Source: WVZH01 sp034430895 (lineage in GTDB: Bacteria; Chloroflexota; Anaerolineae; Anaerolineales; E44-bin32). Taken from it: a DNA stretch of 64,000 nt. Positions 7,225 to 16,342 of this stretch are shown in pieces; positions within the stretch are counted from its first letter, which is position 1; each line of letters opens with the position of its first letter. The position numbers and the translations under genes are program-made. The stretch covers positions 13,366 through 77,365 of the forward strand of contig DAOUDW010000102.1 in assembly GCA_034430895.1 (NCBI GenBank), read 5' to 3'. The notes under the pieces were generated by a model that was not told the DNA's origin, did no database searches, and was given only the letters and a program-made list of their open reading frames with translations.

Positions 7225-9078
7225 TTATGGCACTGTACAACCGTTGTTCGTCTCCACAGTGAGTGAATAGGAACTGGCCGCAGCGGGATCTACAAAATTG
7301 AATTCGACGACAATCGAGCTGCCTGCGCTAACGTTGATCGAGATGCCGCCTTTGGATGTCGGCGAAGAGCTATCATCACTAGCGTATAAATTGCCACCCA
7401 CCTTAATATTTTTCATTTCGTTGGTATCACCTGGCCACGATAATTCGACGAAGGTTACCGCAAGCGACACCCCGCTGTTATTATTAAAAGTCCAGGCGAC
7501 CTTTTTATTGACAACGGATTTCCCACTCAAGCTGAGACTGGAACAGACATCCTGCGTTGCTGTTCGAGTGTTTGTTGCTGGTATCGGCACCGTCGGGGTA
7601 CTCGTCGGCGGCGTCGCCGTCGCTGTCAACGTCAATGTTGGTGTTGGTGTGTCCATCGGCCCTGGTGGGAGAGTCGCTGTAGGCGTCGAACCCGGAAACG
7701 GGGTCGAGACTGAGGTTTGGGTTCTCGTCGCCGTGGAACTGGACTCTGTAGACCCTCCGCCGGAAGACGAGGTCAGCGTTGCGGATGCAGTCAGATCGGC
7801 AGTCTCTGCAAGCGCGCCTTCCGTAGCTGATTCTGTTCCCACTGCTTCATCTCCCGCCTCCGGAGTACCGCTGAACTGCGCCGTCAGGGTGGCATCTAAC
7901 AAGGCGCGGATTTCCTCCTCCGAGATCCCTCCGCCTTCAAGGGCCACTATCTCCGTGGCGAAGGCGTTTAACGTTCCCTGCACGTCGATCGTCTCTACAG
8001 CAGCGACGGCCACGCCTTCGTTACCACCGAACAGATTCGGGAAGAGTGCGTTCGTGACAAAAATCGAAAGCGGGCAGAGCAGCAGCGCCAACAAAACAAG
8101 TGCAAGCACCCTCCGCCGGCGATACCATGGTTCCTTTTCCTCCTTGCTTCCCACAGAGCCAGGCGACTTGTCGCCTACCCGAGCCGTGGCTTCAAGGGGA
8201 ACATGAAAAGCCTCCGTGGGAATTTCATCGGTGACGCCGCTGCGGATGCGGTTGACCGCTTCCCGGATGGCCTGACGAAAGGCCTGGTTGAACTCGCTGA
8301 TGGTCGGATAGCGCTTGCGTGGATCCTTGGAAAGCGCCTTGATCAGCACGCGTTCGATCGGCTCAGGGAGATTGGGGTTGATGTAGCGTGGCCTGGGCAA
8401 TGGTTCCGTGGCATGCTTCAGTGCGATGGCAATGGGTGTTTCGGCGTCGAAGGGAAGATAACCGGTGCTCATTCGGTAAAGCACCACACCCAGGGCGTAT
8501 TGATCCGAAAGCGGTGTCACATTCCCTTCTTGAAGTTGTTCCGGTGCCATATATGCCGGCGTGCCGATGACCGCCGATCCGGTTAGACTCATCGATGCAT
8601 CGGTGACGTGAGCGAAGCCAAAATCGGAAAGATAACTGTTCCCTTCTTCATCCAGCAGAATGTTGGAGGGTTTCACATCCCGATGCACCACACCGTGATC
8701 ATGTGCGTACTGGAGCGCCGAGCAGATTTGGTCGACGACCCGCATGGCCTCTTTCACGTTCATCGGTTTTTTCTGAATACGGTGATGCAAACCACCGTAC
8801 TTCATGAACGGCATTACGATGAACAACAGTCCATTTTCTTCACCAAAATCTATAATGGGGATAATATGGGGGTGATCAAGCTGGCTGAGGACATTGGCTT
8901 CACGGGTGAAACGCGACTTGAACTTGTCGTCCAGGTTCAAATGGGGAGCGAGGATTTTTATCGCGACCGTGCGTTCGTTGACAAGATCGTACGCCTTGTA
9001 GACGTTCGACATGCCACCGCTGCCAGCTTTCTCAATAAGATGGTAGTTCCCAAAGGATCTACCTTCTAATTCAGGCAT
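7225..9078 (-). CDS. Membrane-anchored eukaryote-like Ser/Thr protein kinase
   Basis: 617 residues. The kinase domain (about 11-275) carries GSGGMSNVYKA, Lys41, HRDVKPSN (D134), DFGFA (D152) and PAYMAPEQ, all intact. One membrane span lies at about 323-345. A long Ser/Thr/Pro-rich extracytoplasmic stalk (about 365-510), presumably exposed and low in complexity, follows, and then a terminal beta-rich domain (about 515-617) opening at DVCSSLSL and ending TNNGCTVP. That domain is related to the C-terminal domain of the kinase at 3496-5043. Only a weak AGG precedes the ATG. The two kinases are probably paralogues separated by azlCD and the cassette-like unit. Confidence 0.9.
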   Translation of the reverse strand: MPELEGRSFGNYHLIEKAGSGGMSNVYKAYDLVNERTVAIKILAPHLNLDDKFKSRFTREANVLSQLDHPHIIPIIDFGEENGLLFIVMPFMKYGGLHHRIQKKPMNVKEAMRVVDQICSALQYAHDHGVVHRDVKPSNILLDEEGNSYLSDFGFAHVTDASMSLTGSAVIGTPAYMAPEQLQEGNVTPLSDQYALGVVLYRMSTGYLPFDAETPIAIALKHATEPLPRPRYINPNLPEPIERVLIKALSKDPRKRYPTISEFNQAFRQAIREAVNRIRSGVTDEIPTEAFHVPLEATARVGDKSPGSVGSKEEKEPWYRRRRVLALVLLALLLCPLSIFVTNALFPNLFGGNEGVAVAAVETIDVQGTLNAFATEIVALEGGGISEEEIRALLDATLTAQFSGTPEAGDEAVGTESATEGALAETADLTASATLTSSSGGGSTESSSTATRTQTSVSTPFPGSTPTATLPPGPMDTPTPTLTLTATATPPTSTPTVPIPATNTRTATQDVCSSLSLSGKSVVNKKVAWTFNNNSGVSLAVTFVELSWPGDTNEMKNIKVGGNLYASDDSSSPTSKGGISINVSAGSSIVVEFNFVDPAAASSYSLTVETNNGCTVP

Positions 9079-9483
9079 AGCCTAAACTCACTCACATCTT
9101 GCCAACCTGGGATTGGCAACGCCCAGGATGGTTGAGATAACCCCAATGACAAACTGTAGATCGGCATACAAGAGGTGAGTCTGACCGATCCATCTCCCCT
9201 GGCGTCCTACATACCATCCACCGAGCAGAAAGAGGTGATTATCGGCAGGATCGTGGCAGAGATTCGTTCCCTTTATCCCAATCGCTACGTTACTCGCCAA
9301 TAGATACCCTTAATGAAGGGTATCACAGAGAGCTGCGACTTCGTGGATGGGAATGTGGCACCATATCTTAGCACAAAAAAAAGTGAGATTTCAATCCATA
9401 CACCCAAGGGTACCATTCGAGTGTAAATAACCTGAGACTTTTTTCTTGCGATGGCGAAAACCGTAAAACCGCGTTGGAACCGA
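9079..9483. other. Intergenic region with one perfect hairpin
   Basis: No convincing gene. A 9-bp perfect stem GATACCCTT/AAGGGTATC with an AATG loop lies at 9303-9324; neither strand has a T-tract beside it, so it is not a simple terminator. A 70-codon minus-strand frame at 9088-9300 has no ribosome-binding site and no recognisable family. Confidence 0.5.
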
Positions 9484-11211
9484 TTAACGCGAGTTACTGG
9501 GAGACCATGGAACGAAATCACGGAGAATGGAACCCCCGATGAATTCGCGTATCATCGAGTTGTCGGGGATCAGGTTGCTGTCGATCGGCAAGAACCAATC
9601 CAAAAAAGCCAGCAAACGTTTCGCTTCGACGTGCTCATCCGTTCCGAAGGGAACCTGTCGCAGGAGCGGCTCAGCCAGTGAGGCTACCACTGCGCCCTCG
9701 TAGACCAAAGCCGAGTTGAACATCGCATCCGCGTTCTCCTGAAAGGGAAAGATATACTTCCTTTCCCCACGTCGCACCGATTCCCAGCGCCGGATGGTCT
9801 CCTGCGCGCTGTATCCCCGTTGTGCAGCGTCACGCACAATACGACGTATCAAACGCGTATCCGTAGTCGAGACGCGGTTGAAGCGATCCAGGTTTAACTG
9901 CGTCAACGCAGATACATAAGTACGAAAGGTGTTCTCGGATGGAATCTCGGGCAGCAACTCGGGGTTGAGACCGTGAATGCCTTCCAGGATGATGATTTGA
10001 TCCGGGTCCAATTGGACGAGTTCTCCCTCGACCTGTTTGCCCAAAAGAAAATCATAACTCGGCAGACGGACTTCTTCTCCGGCGATCATGCGCTTGATGT
10101 CTTGATTGAGATGCGCAAGATCCAGCACCTTAAGTGATTCGTAATCGTATTCCCCAGTTTCGTCCAGGGGGGATTTATCACGATCGACGAAATAGTTATC
10201 CAGGCCAATTGGATACGGTGCAAGCCCACTCGCCAGAAGCTGGATCGACAGGCGTTTTGAGAACGTCGTCTTTCCGGAAGATGATGGGCCAGCGATTAAT
10301 ACGACGCGTATTCGATCCCGGCGTTCCGCGATCAGCGCCGCGATTTCAGCGATCCGTCTCTCGTGGAGCGCCTCCGAGACAAGCACGATTTCCCTCACCC
10401 GACCGGCATTAATCGCTTCATTCAATGCGCCCACATCTGGAATGCCGATGGTATCAATCCAATCTCCATACTGTAAAAATGTTTCCAGAAGAATACGGAA
10501 TTCAGGAACGGGCAGTAATTCAGTCGGACGATGTCGTCTTGGAAATCGTAATGTGAATCCCTCGATGGCAGGTTGCAGCGCAAACCAGCGCAGATAGCCG
10601 GTCGAGGGGACCATGTAACCATGGTGGTAATCGCGAAAATCGTTGAGCTGGTAAACCACGAGGTGTGGTTTCTTACGATGCTTCAGCAAGCGTTCCTTAT
10701 CTTTATAGCCTTGTTTACTGAAGTACGCGATCGCATCTTCAATCGGCAGTTGACTCTTCGCAAAAGGCAAATCCTGGTCGACCAACTCCTGCATCCGGGC
10801 CTGCAAACTTGCGAGTTCATTGCTGCTTAAAGCCGGACGACCATTTACCTCGCAGAAATAGCCACCCGAAGCGATGGAATGATCGACAGTCAATTCCGCT
10901 TCCGGGTAGAGTTCCTCGAATCCTGCCGCCAGCAGGAAGGTCAGGGAACGGCGATAGATACGCATGCCGTCTGCGGAAGCCATAGTAATCGGACGCACCC
11001 TGGCGTCCATTTCAATGGGATACGTCAACTCGCGCAATTCTCCGTTAACGATGGCCCCCACAACCGGAGCCTGCGGAGATTCAACAACGCGCAAAAAGTC
11101 GATCAACTGGCTGCCTCGCGCGCCCTCTAAAACACGTCCTTCTGGAAGATGAACCTGAATCGTTTCCCGCTGTTTGGTTTCGTGTATCCCCTGATTGGCC
11201 TTTGCTTTCAT
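9484..11211 (-). CDS. Nucleoside (uridine) kinase-like protein with N-terminal TGS domain
   Basis: 575 residues from ATG 11211, which has GGAGG about 10 nt upstream; an ATG at 11238 in the same frame is an alternative. The N-terminal part (about 15-80) is a TGS/ubiquitin-like domain as in threonyl-tRNA synthetase, followed by a ThrRS second-domain-like region (ELTVDHSIASGGYFCEV). The C-terminal half is a P-loop kinase of the uridine kinase/phosphoribulokinase type with Walker A GPSSSGKTTFSKRL, GLDNYFVDRDKSP and IILEGIHGLNPELLP. This architecture is common in anaerobes and usually annotated as nucleoside kinase; the true substrate is not settled by sequence. Confidence 0.85.
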   Translation of the reverse strand: MKAKANQGIHETKQRETIQVHLPEGRVLEGARGSQLIDFLRVVESPQAPVVGAIVNGELRELTYPIEMDARVRPITMASADGMRIYRRSLTFLLAAGFEELYPEAELTVDHSIASGGYFCEVNGRPALSSNELASLQARMQELVDQDLPFAKSQLPIEDAIAYFSKQGYKDKERLLKHRKKPHLVVYQLNDFRDYHHGYMVPSTGYLRWFALQPAIEGFTLRFPRRHRPTELLPVPEFRILLETFLQYGDWIDTIGIPDVGALNEAINAGRVREIVLVSEALHERRIAEIAALIAERRDRIRVVLIAGPSSSGKTTFSKRLSIQLLASGLAPYPIGLDNYFVDRDKSPLDETGEYDYESLKVLDLAHLNQDIKRMIAGEEVRLPSYDFLLGKQVEGELVQLDPDQIIILEGIHGLNPELLPEIPSENTFRTYVSALTQLNLDRFNRVSTTDTRLIRRIVRDAAQRGYSAQETIRRWESVRRGERKYIFPFQENADAMFNSALVYEGAVVASLAEPLLRQVPFGTDEHVEAKRLLAFLDWFLPIDSNLIPDNSMIREFIGGSILRDFVPWSPSNSR

Positions 11212-11238
11212 AGCGATACGGCCTCCGCGAAACTTCAT

Positions 11239-11569
11239 TCTACCTTATTTTCTCTTCTCGCATTTACGATCATCTCGACTCGATAGTAAGTCATCGAATA
11301 ACTCGAAAAAAACGTTCAGAATCTATTGAGTCCTCTGATGTAGACTATAACCATCTTCTGAAGACAGGCCCCGGATGCAAGGGGACCCGGGGCATCTCAT
11401 TCCTTATTTTCGGAGCGATTGAAATCAAGACACAATCGCTCCGATCTGTTATTGCAGACCATGATCAAGTCCGGGAACCATCCGGGGGATATTCCAAATC
11501 AACCGGACCCATGGTCAGGGAAATCCCAGAACGAATCGGAAATGATTGGTATCAGAACTGGAGTCGCGA
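11239..11569. other. Intergenic region with inverted repeat
   Basis: No convincing gene. An inverted repeat GCCCCGG (11368-11374) / CCGGGGC (11387-11393) could form a hairpin downstream of gcvPB on the minus strand, but no T-tract follows it on that strand. The rest shows no clear signal. Confidence 0.4.
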
Positions 11570-13039
11570 TCAGCGCTTCGTCTCATCCACTGGCCAGCAA
11601 CACAACACCAACTGCTTGGCCGCCCTGACTTCATCCATACGCCCAAAGGGGGTTTCGTGCGGCGCGGTGGTCAGGATCTCGGGATTCTCACGAGCCTCAC
11701 GAGCAATTTGCCGCATCGCATCCACAAAAGCATCCAGAGTCTGCTTGCTTTCAGTTTCTGTGGGTTCGATCATCAGTGCTTCCGGCACGATCAGCGGAAA
11801 GTAATTTGTCGGTGGGTGAAAACCGAAATCCATCAGTCTTTTAGAGATATCGAGCGCATGGATTTCAGGAACATCCTGCCAATGTCCTTCCGCCACGAAC
11901 TCGTGCATACAAATTCGATCGTAAGAAATTCGATACGTATCCTTCAACAACACACGCAAGTAGTTGGCGTTCAGAACCGCATGATCGGCGATGTCGCGCA
12001 ACCCTTCATTCCCCTGCATGCGCATGTAAGCGTATGCGCGCACCAAAACACCAAAGTGCCCCTGGAACAGCTTCACCCGACCGATGCTCTTTGCCGGCTC
12101 CACCAGGCCATACAACGGAGGGATATTTTCATCACCCAACTCCACGATCTCAACAATCGGACTCGGCAGGAAATCCGTAAGGTGCGCAGCAACACCCACC
12201 GGACCCGATCCAGGTCCTCCACCGCCGTGGGGAGTAGAAAACGTCTTATGCAGATTGTAGTGAAGGATGTCGAAACCCAAATCACCGGGACGCACCACAC
12301 CCAACATCGCATTCATGTTCGCCCCGTCACCGTAAACCAATCCACCACAATCGTGGACAACTTGAATCACATCAAGCACGTGTTCCTCGAACAAACCCAG
12401 GGTGTTCGGGTTGGTCAGCATCAAACCGGCGACCGAATCGTCACAAAAACCGCGCAACGCATCGATGTCGATGTTGCCGCGTGGATCGGAGGGAACTTCG
12501 ATCACCTGCATGCCGCTCATCGCAATCGAGGCAGGGTTTGTCCCGTGGGCAGAATCGGGGACCAAAATGATGTTTCGTTCGACATCGCCACGGTCTTCGT
12601 GATAGGCGCGGATGATCAGGATGCCGGTGAGTTCACCCTGCGCACCGGCCGCTGGTTGCAAGCTGACGGCACGGAACCCGCCGATCTCCATCAGCCACTG
12701 CTGCACGGCGTACATCAGTGCCATATTGCCTTGAAGGAGTGCGGGATCCTGAAGCGGATGAGTCAGCGCGAAACCCGGCAGTCGGGCGACTTCCTCATTG
12801 ATCTTGGGATTGTATTTCATTGTGCAAGAACCGAGTGGGTAAAACCCGGTGTCAACGCCGTGGTTGAGCTGCGACAAGCGGGTAAAGTGACGCACGACAT
12901 CGATCTCGGAAAGCTCCGGCAGCGGCAAGTCCTCACGCACGAGAGATTCAGGCAGCTTCGCTTGTTCAACGTCCAACGCCGGCATCTCGATCCCGATCCG
13001 TCCGGGAGATGAGAGTTGATAAATCAAGGGCTCAATCAT
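11570..13039 (-). CDS. gcvPB: Glycine dehydrogenase (decarboxylating) subunit 2
   Basis: 489 residues, normal for the C-terminal half of the split P-protein. It binds pyridoxal phosphate and with GcvPA decarboxylates glycine, passing the aminomethyl group to lipoyl-GcvH. The PLP lysine lies in DILHYNLHKTFSTPHGGGGP, with the glycine-rich loop directly after. GSCTMKYNPKINE and QPAAGAQGELTGI are also typical. The start ATG overlaps the gcvPA stop by 8 nt (ATGATTGA), indicating coupled translation. It is the last gene of the operon controlled by the glycine riboswitch. Confidence 0.96.
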   Translation of the reverse strand: MIEPLIYQLSSPGRIGIEMPALDVEQAKLPESLVREDLPLPELSEIDVVRHFTRLSQLNHGVDTGFYPLGSCTMKYNPKINEEVARLPGFALTHPLQDPALLQGNMALMYAVQQWLMEIGGFRAVSLQPAAGAQGELTGILIIRAYHEDRGDVERNIILVPDSAHGTNPASIAMSGMQVIEVPSDPRGNIDIDALRGFCDDSVAGLMLTNPNTLGLFEEHVLDVIQVVHDCGGLVYGDGANMNAMLGVVRPGDLGFDILHYNLHKTFSTPHGGGGPGSGPVGVAAHLTDFLPSPIVEIVELGDENIPPLYGLVEPAKSIGRVKLFQGHFGVLVRAYAYMRMQGNEGLRDIADHAVLNANYLRVLLKDTYRISYDRICMHEFVAEGHWQDVPEIHALDISKRLMDFGFHPPTNYFPLIVPEALMIEPTETESKQTLDAFVDAMRQIAREARENPEILTTAPHETPFGRMDEVRAAKQLVLCCWPVDETKR

Positions 13040-14375
13040 GATTCACCGTCTTCAGTGCGGCGACCAGGGCATCGATTTCCGCTTCGGTATTTGTCTCCGT
13101 CACAGCGATCAACATGTGGTTTTCCAATTCAGCGTAATCCCTGCCGAGGTCATAACCCCCAATGATATCCTCTTCGAGCAGTCGCTCGTTGATCGTTTTC
13201 ACCGCTTGGGGACATTCAATCACGAATTCGTGGAAGAAATCAGTGGAATTCCATAGACGGTACCCACGCAGCGCATCGATCTTTTTCGCCGCCGCGTGTG
13301 CCTTGTGAAAACACAATTCCGCCACGTCTCGCAAGCCCTGCTTGCCCATCAGGGAAACATAGACCGTCGCAGCCAAGGCCATGAGGCCTTGATTGGTGCA
13401 GATGTTGGATGTCGCCTTTTCCCGACGAATGTGCTGCTCGCGGGGCGCCAGGGTCAACACGAAACCTCGCTGACCGCGGCTGTCTACAGTCTCTCCAACC
13501 AACCGGCCGGCCATCTTGCGAACGTATTTTTCGCGCGTGGTGAAGATGCCCAGTGTGGGCCCCCCGAAGGAAAGCGGAATACCCAGCGGCTGCCCATCTC
13601 CCGCCACGATATCGGCGCCAAACTCGCCCGGAGGTTTGAGCAAGCCCAAGGAAAGTGGATTAACCACGACACAGAACAACGCCCCCACCTCGTGGGCTGC
13701 CTCACCCAACGCTGTCCAATCTTGAATGCCTCCGAAGAAATCCGGATATTGAACCGCAACCAGCGCGGTGTTCTCATCCAATGCATCCCTCAACCATTCC
13801 ACACCGTGATCGAGATCGTCATCACCGATCAGCGCCAAATCCATACCTCGTGTATACGTCCGTACGACTTGGCGATACTGCGGATGAATCGCGGGAGAAA
13901 GAACCACCTTCGATCGTTTCCCTTGATGGACATTGAGCGCCATGACGACCGCTTCAGCTAGTGCTGTGGCGCCATCATAATGGGAAGCATTGGAAACCTG
14001 CATACCGGTCAAATTGACCATCAGGCTTTGATACTCGAAAATGGCTTGCAGTGTTCCCTGGGAAATCTCCGGCTGATAAGGCGTGTATGCCGTATAGAAT
14101 TCGTTCCTGCGGAGAATCGCATCCACCGCCGAGGGAATGAAGTGGTTATACGCCCCGGCCCCCAGGAAACAAGCGACGTGGCGCATGTTGAGATTGACCT
14201 CAGCCAGGGATTGCAGCTCGGCAGCGATCTCCATCTCCGTAACGGCACCCGGAAGATCGAAATCCGGAAAACGAACCTTTTCCGGAATGATTTGATAGAG
14301 ATCTTCGATGCGTTCGATGCCAATCGCATCGAGCATAGCCCGTCGATCTTCATCCGTATGGGGAATAAACGCCAT
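13032..14375 (-). CDS. gcvPA: Glycine dehydrogenase (decarboxylating) subunit 1
   Basis: 447 residues, normal for the N-terminal half of the split P-protein. It starts MAFIPHTDEDRRAMLDAIG and contains CFLGAGAYNHFIPSAVD, YTPYQPEISQGTLQAIFEYQ and SNASHYDGATA, all hallmarks of GcvPA. It forms the heterotetrameric decarboxylase with GcvPB. The gap to gcvH upstream is 83 nt, and the gene overlaps gcvPB downstream. An AGGAGG site precedes the ATG (minus strand). Confidence 0.96.
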   Translation of the reverse strand: MAFIPHTDEDRRAMLDAIGIERIEDLYQIIPEKVRFPDFDLPGAVTEMEIAAELQSLAEVNLNMRHVACFLGAGAYNHFIPSAVDAILRRNEFYTAYTPYQPEISQGTLQAIFEYQSLMVNLTGMQVSNASHYDGATALAEAVVMALNVHQGKRSKVVLSPAIHPQYRQVVRTYTRGMDLALIGDDDLDHGVEWLRDALDENTALVAVQYPDFFGGIQDWTALGEAAHEVGALFCVVVNPLSLGLLKPPGEFGADIVAGDGQPLGIPLSFGGPTLGIFTTREKYVRKMAGRLVGETVDSRGQRGFVLTLAPREQHIRREKATSNICTNQGLMALAATVYVSLMGKQGLRDVAELCFHKAHAAAKKIDALRGYRLWNSTDFFHEFVIECPQAVKTINERLLEEDIIGGYDLGRDYAELENHMLIAVTETNTEAEIDALVAALKTVNHD

Positions 14376-14458
14376 ATGCGTTAACCTCCTATCGAATCAG
14401 CGAATGAACCTGAATCGATGGGATGATTGGAAAAGGCATTCGCGATTCAGGCCGATCA

Positions 14459-14851
14459 TCAATGCTCCCGATCCTCACAGTATTTTTCGTAGGCTGCAGC
14501 ATCCATTAAATCCTCGAGTTGTGCTGCATCTTTAATTTCCAGTTTGGCCAGCCAGCCCTCACCATACGGATCACTATTGATGATTTCCGGTTCATCAACG
14601 ATTCCAACGTTGATCTCACTCACCTGACCATCAACGGGAACGTAAATTTCAGCCGCTGCCTTAACGGATTCGATCTCCCCCAATTCATCGCCGCGGGACA
14701 ACGCATCTCCGACAGAAACCTTGATTTCCAGGTAGACAATATCGGATAGCTGATCTTGCGCGTAATCCGTGATCCCTACCGTGCCGACTCCATTTTCCAC
14801 ACGAATCCACTCGTCATTTTTGGTGTACTTCAGGTCCTCTGGAAAGATCAT
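14459..14851 (-). CDS. gcvH: Glycine cleavage system H protein
   Basis: 130 residues, the usual length. The lipoyl attachment lysine is in GEIESVKAAAEIYVPVDG; the rest matches H protein (YTKNDEWIRVENG, VGITDYAQDQLSDIVYLE, GEGWLAKLEI). It shuttles the aminomethyl intermediate between the P and T proteins. AAGGAG lies 6 nt before the ATG. It is the first gene behind the riboswitch. The operon lacks gcvT, so the T protein must be encoded elsewhere. Confidence 0.96.
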   Translation of the reverse strand: MIFPEDLKYTKNDEWIRVENGVGTVGITDYAQDQLSDIVYLEIKVSVGDALSRGDELGEIESVKAAAEIYVPVDGQVSEINVGIVDEPEIINSDPYGEGWLAKLEIKDAAQLEDLMDAAAYEKYCEDREH

Positions 14852-14895
14852 CGTGCACTCCTTCTCAACTTAAGACGATTAATCGGACTATACAT

Positions 14896-14930
14896 AAAAA
14901 TAAAGACGCACGCCATATAGGTGTGCGTCC
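14896..14930 (-). terminator. Riboswitch-controlled terminator upstream of gcvH
   Basis: On the minus strand GACGCACACC (14929-14920) pairs with GGCGTGCGTC (14914-14905) around TATAT with one internal mismatch, followed directly by TTTATTTTT. It lies just after the second glycine aptamer and before gcvH. This is the expected place for an expression-platform terminator that glycine binding disrupts, letting transcription proceed into the cleavage genes. Confidence 0.85.
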
Positions 14931-14934
14931 TCTG

Positions 14935-15105
14935 TCGCGAACCTGAGAGATTCACTGCTCCCCACGCAGTTTGCCCCTTCGGTGTCTTTCGACTTTCCAG
15001 AGGAACTACCGGACAGGGTCCGTTTACCTGAGAGTTTCGCCCTGTGTCTGCACGTTTCCGCAGGGCTTGCCCCTTCGGTGTCCGCTCGAGGCGGCGCTCT
15101 CCCCT
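14935..15105 (-). promoter_or_regulatory. Tandem glycine riboswitch (two aptamers)
   Basis: On the minus strand the leader shows GGGGAGAGC (15104-15096), then CACCGAAGGGGCAA and CTCTCAGGTAAA (to about 15024). A second copy, CACCGAAGGGGCAA ... AATCTCTCAGG, ends near 14942. These are the conserved cores of the glycine aptamer, present twice in series with a short linker (about 15023-15005). The downstream gcvH-gcvPA-gcvPB genes and the intervening terminator fit a glycine-induced ON switch. Confidence 0.96.
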
Positions 15106-15269
15106 ATCCAGATTCTCTTTATATATCAATTCTAAGAATACAGGTCTAAAATGTCAAGGAGCCGTAAAACGGGAATACTTCAGACGATATTCCATAGCGC
15201 AAACGAACTGTCACGGATCGAATTTCACGAATACAATTAGGTATCGAAATCATGATTTCCGGAGAGTAA

Positions 15270-16289
15270 ATGCGAAGAGAAGTCGTACTGATTACCGGTG
15301 CGAGTGGCGAAGTCGGCCACGATCTGATCACCCATCTCAGCCAGCGGGGCAGTGTCGACATCGTTGGCCTGGACATCAAACCGTTAGACGAAGAACTGCG
15401 CCGGCGCTGTCATGAATTCATCCAGGGCGACATCCTCGATAAAACCGTCCTGGGACGCATCGTACTGCGCAATGAAATCCAGGCCATTTACCACCTTGCC
15501 ACCATTCTCTCCACCAGCGCGGAATACAATCCACAAGGCGCTCATCGGGTGAACGTCGACGGCACGCTGAGACTCCTCAATCTCGCCGTCGAGCAAGCCC
15601 GTTGGCAGGGTCGGTCGGTCAAATTCATCTACCCCAGTTCCATCGCCGCCTACGGCCTTCCGGACCTGGAAACGAAGATGGCCACCGGCAAAGTCATAGA
15701 AACCGAACATTGTCAACCGTTCACGATGTATGGGTGCAACAAGCTCTACTGCGAACACCTGGGGCGCTACTATGCCGAACATTATCAGCAACTGGCTGCG
15801 GATCACGAACCACACAAAGTGGATTTTCGCTGTATCCGCTTCCCGGGTCTGATCAGCGCAGAGACAATCCCTGCCGGCGGCACGAGTGACTTCGGCCCGG
15901 AGATGGTCCATCACGCCGCACAGGGAAAAGCCTATCCAAGCTTCGTGCGTGAAGACACGCGTCTGCCGTTCATGGTCATGCCGGACGCGATCAAGGCGTT
16001 AATCTCTCTGGAAAACGCGGCGCACGAACACATCTCGCGGCATGTGTACAACGTCACCAGTTTCAGTATTTCGGCGGGCCAATTTCTACAGCGCATAAAC
16101 CAAGCTTTTCCGCAAGCGCAGGTCACCTTCGAACCCGATCCAGCACGGCAGAAGATCGTAGATAGCTGGCCGGCTGACCTCGACGATTCGGCAGCCCGAA
16201 AGGATTGGGGCTGGATGCCGGATTACGACATCGATCAGGCCTTCAACGAGTATCTCATTCCAACGATCCGGGAAAAATACCAGGAATAA
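15270..16289 (+). CDS. NAD-dependent epimerase/dehydratase, probably SDR-type L-threonine 3-dehydrogenase
   Basis: 339 residues of the extended short-chain dehydrogenase fold. The NAD-binding GASGEVG motif is at 10-16, the active-site Ser/Tyr/Lys set is in IYPSSIAAYG and MYGCNKLYCEHLG, and the segment FRCIRFPGLISAETIPAGGTSDF is typical of the epimerase-like threonine dehydrogenases rather than sugar epimerases. That enzyme oxidises threonine to 2-amino-3-oxobutyrate, a glycine source, which would suit its place beside the glycine cleavage operon. GGAGAG lies just before the ATG. A sugar-nucleotide epimerase cannot be fully excluded. Confidence 0.7.
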   Translation: MRREVVLITGASGEVGHDLITHLSQRGSVDIVGLDIKPLDEELRRRCHEFIQGDILDKTVLGRIVLRNEIQAIYHLATILSTSAEYNPQGAHRVNVDGTLRLLNLAVEQARWQGRSVKFIYPSSIAAYGLPDLETKMATGKVIETEHCQPFTMYGCNKLYCEHLGRYYAEHYQQLAADHEPHKVDFRCIRFPGLISAETIPAGGTSDFGPEMVHHAAQGKAYPSFVREDTRLPFMVMPDAIKALISLENAAHEHISRHVYNVTSFSISAGQFLQRINQAFPQAQVTFEPDPARQKIVDSWPADLDDSAARKDWGWMPDYDIDQAFNEYLIPTIREKYQE

Positions 16290-16323
16290 AAAAACGCCCC
16301 GCAGTTTTCCCATCTGCGAGGCG
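16287..16323 (-). terminator. Rho-independent terminator of alr
   Basis: On the minus strand CGCCTCGCAG (16323-16314) pairs with CTGCGGGGCG (16304-16295) with one mismatch, followed by seven T residues (16294-16287). It terminates alr and overlaps the last codons of the convergent dehydrogenase gene. Confidence 0.9.
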
Positions 16324-16342
16324 ATCCCAAAACGATATTCTC

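Noticed and set aside
7300..8206. 302-codon plus-strand frame opposite the second kinase
   Set aside because: It is antisense to the Ser/Thr-rich stalk and membrane region, and its Val/Ser-rich composition is the shadow of that sequence.
9088..9300. 70-codon minus-strand frame
   Set aside because: No ribosome-binding site, no recognisable family and no neighbours that need it.
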